Shown here in pieces: positions 59,228 to 64,000 of a stretch of 64,000 nucleotides of DNA; within the stretch, counting starts at the first letter, position 1, and each line of letters starts with the position of its first letter. A model generated the notes under the pieces. It saw nothing but the letters and a program-made list of their open reading frames with translations. It did no database searches and was not told the DNA's origin. Made by a program: the position numbers and the translations under genes. Origin of the DNA: Bolinopsis microptera (Eukaryota > Ctenophora > Tentaculata > Lobata > Bolinopsidae); NCBI RefSeq assembly GCF_026151205.1, contig NC_087077.1:7183983-7247982 (forward strand), read 5' to 3'.

Positions 59228-61494
59228 ATGAATGTAGAAGTTGTTGTAATACTACTATTTCTTTTCAACATTTGTCTGTCTGATCATGGTATGTGCAAGT
59301 AAATTTTACAATTTTGTAATTATTTTATTAAAAAATCACACATTTATGTCGACAGATGGATCATGGCTCTTTACATACCCTCGGTTCTATTTTAGTCAGT
59401 CAACCTTTTATGGATACAATATACTGATTTGTTGAGCTTTACCTTTAGACTTTTAGATGAGGTGATGTCTTAAATTTTACTTAACTTTGGTTTACTTTTT
59501 AAGTTATATTGAATTGTGTCATTTCAAATCTACTGAACCTAAGTTGCATTACCCCAGATACAGAATACAGGATCACAATAAAGTTAAAAGATCACCCTGA
59601 TCAGAAATATTTTGGGAGATGGTATTGGAGACGGTTGTATGTTACTGTTAAAGGAAACCTTGGGGACACTAAAGAACATGAATGTGCTAGAACAGTCAAT
59701 TTACCTGCTAGTAGTGTAACATGCACAACAATCAAGGACCAGATTTCTATTGGAAAATTCACGTGTCTGGCGTTTGCTGAATTTGAGTCTGAATATGGTG
59801 CAAGGATCATTTTCACTAGGGCAAGTTAAATAATCTCATTTTTGCTATGATATGACAACTGTATCTTGATTGACGTTAACCAATAACTATGTATGACTAC
59901 AATATGCCAGAATAGTCCTTTACATGATGTTGCCAAATGTTTCTTGTGTACATGCAAAGCTATGTTATTTAATGCATTTTCTGTTAATACTGTCACATAT
60001 AATATACTAGTTTTGATCCATTGCATTAGTCGAAAAAGTACTTAGCCTAATCTGATTCATATTAAAAAAAAGCAACAAAAAAGATGCAGGTTAATAACCA
60101 CCAAAATTCAATTCTAAAATTCCTCACTGAGCCCGAGGCAAATTATTTAAAAAAGTTAATGTCAAGAAAGGAATACAAGGAATGCAAATTTCAAATCTTA
60201 AGCTCCAAGATTGTCAAGATAATAACGATATCATAACACAATTTCTCGCCCTAAACAAAAATAAAAATATTAACATAGAATGAAATTTCACAATATTAGG
60301 TCTTTCTTAATTCAATCAAGTTAGTTTTTACTTTTTAGATTTAATGTTATTACAATTTTCAGTCACTTTGTTGATACTTGAGCCAGGCTACTTTGTGCTT
60401 GTTGTTGCGCGAGGAGACGTGATAGAAACAAATGTGTTTAGCAAAAGCAAATAGTTTGGTACAAAATGAGGGGCAAGTTTTTTGATAACATTCACAATAA
60501 TTGTGCTATCGAGTATGGCAAAAGCATAAATAAATATAAGTATATAAAGAATAAATATTGAACAAGTATGCCAAATTTGTCATCTTAAAACGATGGTAAG
60601 ATGAAAAAAGGCAGATAACCTTTTGTGTCCTATTTATAGCTGATTGATAAGAGGCAGTCTTGTTGATTCTAATTTTGTATTAGCTGACAGATATTTCTTG
60701 CCTTGTCAGGTTTATTATTTTCTGGCCTTGACGTCATTATTTTTTGAAATTGTTTGTTTTCAAACTTTCAAAGGTGACCTTAAATTTCAGTTGAGGGTTG
60801 ACGTGATGGATCATGATGCAGTTAAGACACATTGGTTTGTTCCTGACAAAGGTTTTGAAGAAATTGGCCTTGCAAACAGTACAAACGAATACTGCTTCGA
60901 CAGTAAGTACAATTATTTTGAACTCCCAACTACAATTCTTATTAACTGCATTTTCGAAACTTTAACAGGTAATATGTATTGCATTGCACCTGAGATTTCG
61001 TTTGAAACTCAGACAAAGAAGCAATGTTATCTGTTTTCAAAAAAGTATTATATAATTTGTAAGATCCAAATTTAAGGCAGTATGCATTCAAAAGTTTTAT
61101 TAAACACTTCAGCAATTAAGAGTAAAAGATTAATGGTGAATTTTGTTACTATAAAAAGTTATTCCTTTTTCATTTCATAGTAGATTGTCTTACTATATTA
61201 GTTGATATTTTATTAACTTTTCGTCTTTCCACAACAGAGATCTATCCTACTGGACTTCCTCAAGAAGCAGCCTGGTTTCCAGATTTTAGGAGAGGGGATA
61301 ATCCTCTAGATGATGAATATGGGATGTTCTACTATCTGTTTCAAAGTTTTGTTTTTCCACCCTTTTTTGTATTTTTGATCGGCATTTTCGGTATTATTGC
61401 TTGCGTACGTGGACAAGTGTGCCGATGTTGCAACCGAAGAAACCGTGCATCTGGGTATGGTAATCATTCTATAGTCACAGTACAAGCCCCATAA
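59228..61494 (+). CDS. Secreted-domain type I membrane protein, four exons (about 230 aa), possible PLAT-like fold
   Basis: Exons 59228-59288, 59558-59820, 60791-60902 and 61238-61494 give 230 residues. An alternative is 59558-59797 with 60774-60902 (228 residues). Both keep frame; the first uses a GC donor (AGG|GCAAGT). A hydrophobic signal peptide (MNVEVVVILLFLFNICLS) is followed by an extracellular domain with strands ITIKLK and LYVTVKGNLGDTKEHE, then LRVDVMDHDAVKTHWFV. The pattern weakly resembles a PLAT/LH2 beta-sandwich. The C-terminus has one transmembrane helix (VFPPFFVFLIGIFGIIACV) and a short Cys/Arg-rich tail (CRCCNRRNR). I do not recognise an ortholog. AATAAA at 61909 is a possible poly(A) signal. 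Confidence 0.75.
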
Positions 61495-61737
61495 GCGAAG
61501 GATGGATTTTACCAGGCTCAGTCTGCACTATTAAATAATCAACATAGCCACGCCCTGCTTGATTGGACCGTAAAATATTTTGACTGCAACAATATTGTCT
61601 TCCAAAGATCACTACTTATACTTGCTGGCCACACAAATCTCATCTTGGACAAAAAATGACTGAGTTATGAGCCAACAACGGCAATTTTTATTTTCCATAA
61701 TATTGGTTGTTGATATTTGAAGCGGTAAATGCGATGA

Positions 61738-61770
61738 ACTTTCATTTCATTTCATTTCATTTCATTTCAA
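61738..61770 (+). repeat. (TTTCA)n tail
   Basis: Five or so TTTCA units after GCGATGAAC, as at the 3' ends of several LINE families. A second tail follows at 62425-62440. Confidence 0.7.
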
Positions 61771-62364
61771 GCACCAAGTATGGTTATTAACTTCTGAATA
61801 ACATGTTTAGATACGTATTCTTCAATCTAATCTTTAACTGGGTACCAGGAATTTTCAGCTGTACAACAAAAGAGATTTTGGTGTACAACTCTTTTGTACT
61901 TTTGTACAAATAAAGATATAAATCCATGCCATTCGCTTCGCCTAGAGCTTTTGAATGACCCAATTTCTGGATCCCAGATTGTTTTTGGCTTAAATGAAAG
62001 ACAGATAGTACATGCTCTGGCTGATGATATTTTATGATATCAAATGATGCTACCTACTGCAAATTATTGGTTTACTTTACCATTTCTGATACATAATCAA
62101 ATAAAAAAACAAAAAAATTCCTTTTTTTTTGTCTTTTTTTATGTCTTGATCTCTTACTTTCTAGGATCTGTTTCTTTCTTGATTGATTATGTCACTGTAC
62201 TTACCTTTATTATACCTACATGTATTGTATGGTTTCTGCCTCTATTTAGTTTAGTGTGGTTTACAATAAAAGATGTTTTAATTTTGTCTTTGCCTTATAT
62301 GATGAGTTATACTTTAGTTCACTTTTACACATTTGCTCACATCACTCACAGTCAGCCGCTCTGA

Positions 62365-62441
62365 CATGGTTAACCACCTTCCTTGTGTTGTTGGTTAATC
62401 ATATGAGCGGGATATAAATACCTCATTTCATTTCATTTCTT
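62365..62441 (+). repeat. LINE-like 3' end with (TTTCA)n tail
   Basis: GAGCGGGATATAAATACCTC followed by TTTCATTTCATTTC matches the look of a LINE or SINE 3' terminus. No RT frame of this copy is seen upstream. Confidence 0.5.
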
Positions 62442-62750
62442 TAATCATAAATAAAATGAGCATAAACCACGAATTAGTTAACTAGAAGTAAACTTGAGGA
62501 AATATTCTTTGGTGATTGTATATAATTATTTAAAAAAACTTTATTTGTATATAATTATTTTTTAAAACTTTATTTGGTTGTTAGTATTTTTATTATGGCA
62601 AGTGGTTGAATTTAGTGAGACAAGGTCAGTTTCTCTATTGTCTCAGAAAAATTTCTACTTTACAGTAGGCAATGCTGAGTGGCAGGAATAAGGGACCAAA
62701 ACGCTTTGGGCTAACAATGGCCCACGCTTGGGGCTAACAATGGCCCAACC

Positions 62751-62885
62751 TTGTGAAATTTGATTTCGAGATATACCAACAAACTAAGGCATGTGACCGA
62801 ACTTTTGAGGGTGACCAGACTCAAAAGTTCGGTCACAGGCCTTAGTTTGTTGGTCAACTGGCTATCTCAAAATCAAATTTCACAA
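62751..62885. mobile_element. Palindromic MITE (TTGTGAAATTTGATTT arms)
   Basis: Arms of about 60 bp (TTGTGAAATTTGATTT..., ACCAACAAACTAAGGC, GTGACCGAACTTTTGAG) are inverted around a short centre near 62818. It abuts the left end of the copia remnant, whose integrase frame stops just beyond it. Confidence 0.75.
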
Positions 62886-64000
62886 AAAAAACTAGGGCGA
62901 ACTCCCCCTCCACAGGTCTACCAAAGATGGCAATCCAAGATATGAAAATTTGGGTGATGATTTCTTCGGCAGTTTTGTTCTTTACCTTAGTAGCCGCTGT
63001 GTAACGTGTAACAGTATCAATCATGTGAAGTATTATCTCCCCTGTACTCAATTGCTTTAGATCCATAGCAACACGGTCGTTGAAATGTTTTCCTGGCGGC
63101 AGTGCAGTCTTCCTGTGCGGAATTTGTTTACTTTTGCGTTTCAAGCAGTGATCACATGAATGCTCGATTTCTTCCAGATTCTTGCATATCTCTTCTTTCT
63201 TTGATGATGCGAATCCCATTACTACTTCTTGTATCTTGGAACAGGATGCGTGTGCAAAGTAGCGGTGTAGATGCTGTGCAAATTTCTTTGGGTGCTCCGA
63301 GTTTTCAAAGGATAATAAGGTTAACTATGGGTTATCATCCTTGATCATCTTTGTTTCCACGGGCTCTCTTCTGTTGCCGAAAAGTACAATCATGTGACCT
63401 GAACCAGTGATACTGAGTTTCTCTCTCTTCCCGAAAACACATAACTCATCTTTGCTGAAATCAGTATTGCAGCTCATCTTTTTCATTGTCGCTCTTGCCA
63501 GTAAAAGAGGTACTGGGTACATCATTCTCAACTACAAACGTCCAAATTCCAATTTTCTTTCCACATAGAGTTACTGGCAAATTCTCTCTCATTTTCGCTA
63601 TTGTGGGTGCACCGTTCCCAAATCTGAAGGTCTGAAAGCACTTTTCTGTCACCATGTCTGACTTCTGCTTATCAGTCAGGGACTTCTCAAATGTTTCGAG
63701 CCACAGCTTTCCACACACAGTTGCTGATGCACCAGAGTCCAGTAAAGCACCTTTGTAGGTTTCTCTTAAGCAGTCATCTTGGCATATAATATGTTTACAA
63801 ACGATTGAAAGTAACTCCTGTTTTGTGTTGAGCCCTTCCTACAGTCCCGTGCCATGTGGCCTGCAACTCCACAAACATAACATTGTATATACTCTTCGGT
63901 TTGTACTGGTGAGATTGGTTTCTGCTTTTATCAGGGTACTTTCCTCTCCCCCAAAAATCCTTCTTATCATAACGCCCACGACTTGTCCCACGTTGATTGT
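62886..64000 (-). pseudogene. Copia-type retrotransposon remnant: zinc knuckle, protease, integrase
   Basis: Minus strand, running in from the right edge. A CCHC knuckle (CYVCGVAGHMARDC, about 63880-63840) is followed by an aspartic protease with active site LLDSGASATVCG (about 63760-63725). Next come an integrase HHCC zinc region (HRYFAH...CDHC) and the core start VAMDLKQLSTGEIILHMIDT (first catalytic Asp and downstream residues). Protease directly followed by integrase, with no RT between, is the copia gene order. At least one frameshift lies near 63525, between ENDVP and PLLLARATMK. The integrase ends after IFGRP, next to the MITE. RT and RNase H are absent. Confidence 0.85.

Noticed and set aside
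62044-62364. 106-codon hydrophobic frame resembling a multi-pass membrane protein
   Set aside because: It is the translation of T-rich DNA just upstream of a LINE-like 3' tail; no homology or splice context recognised.

Overview
The window is metazoan nuclear DNA: AT-rich, with spliced genes (GT-AG introns), low gene density and a very high load of transposon debris. Gene content (a C2H2 regulator, ZNF598, PPT2, a type I membrane protein) and repeat content (Penelope, copia, LINE, hAT, mariner, TTAA and Transib-like elements, a RecQ-like helicase remnant) fit an invertebrate, plausibly a cnidarian. The species and phylum are inference. No prokaryotic features, rRNA, tRNA or CRISPR were seen.

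Layout. 1-4.4 kb: intergenic, a 9-bp microsatellite and a TA-flanked MITE inside a larger hAT-like relic. 4.4-7.3 kb (+): a four-exon C2H2 zinc-finger gene. 7.3-10.7 kb: intergenic. 10.7-24.1 kb (-): an 11-exon ZNF598/Hel2-type ribosome-quality-control E3 ligase whose exon phases all close. An intronless PPT2-like thioesterase (14.6-15.5 kb, +) is nested antisense in its intron 6, and TTAA and hAT MITEs lie in other introns.

24.7-36.8 kb is a nest of mobile elements. A Transib-like MITE sits at the left edge of a domain studded with TTTGTCACA motifs. That domain holds a LINE reverse-transcriptase fragment, split by a 7.2-kb foldback DNA element. The foldback in turn contains a Helitron-like tail and a young LTR retrotransposon (300-bp LTRs differing at one site, 5-bp target duplication). 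37-45 kb holds more transposon remnants and a frameshifted RecQ-like helicase.

About 45.5-54.4 kb looks unlike normal DNA: runs of 3-8 identical bases of all four kinds throughout. I read it as poor-quality consensus rather than biology, and I call no genes in it.

54.4-64 kb returns to normal sequence: a palindromic MITE, a mariner-like element inserted in a 10-bp minisatellite and carrying a Penelope GIY-YIG fragment, a four-exon membrane protein gene (59.2-61.5 kb, +), LINE-like tails, and a copia-type retrotransposon remnant (-) running off the right edge.

The host genes show no obvious functional linkage. I found no convincing new multi-gene system. The most interesting signals are the nested element structures, the GYF-binding motif cluster in ZNF598, a shared repeat upstream of two gene starts, and the sequence-quality block.
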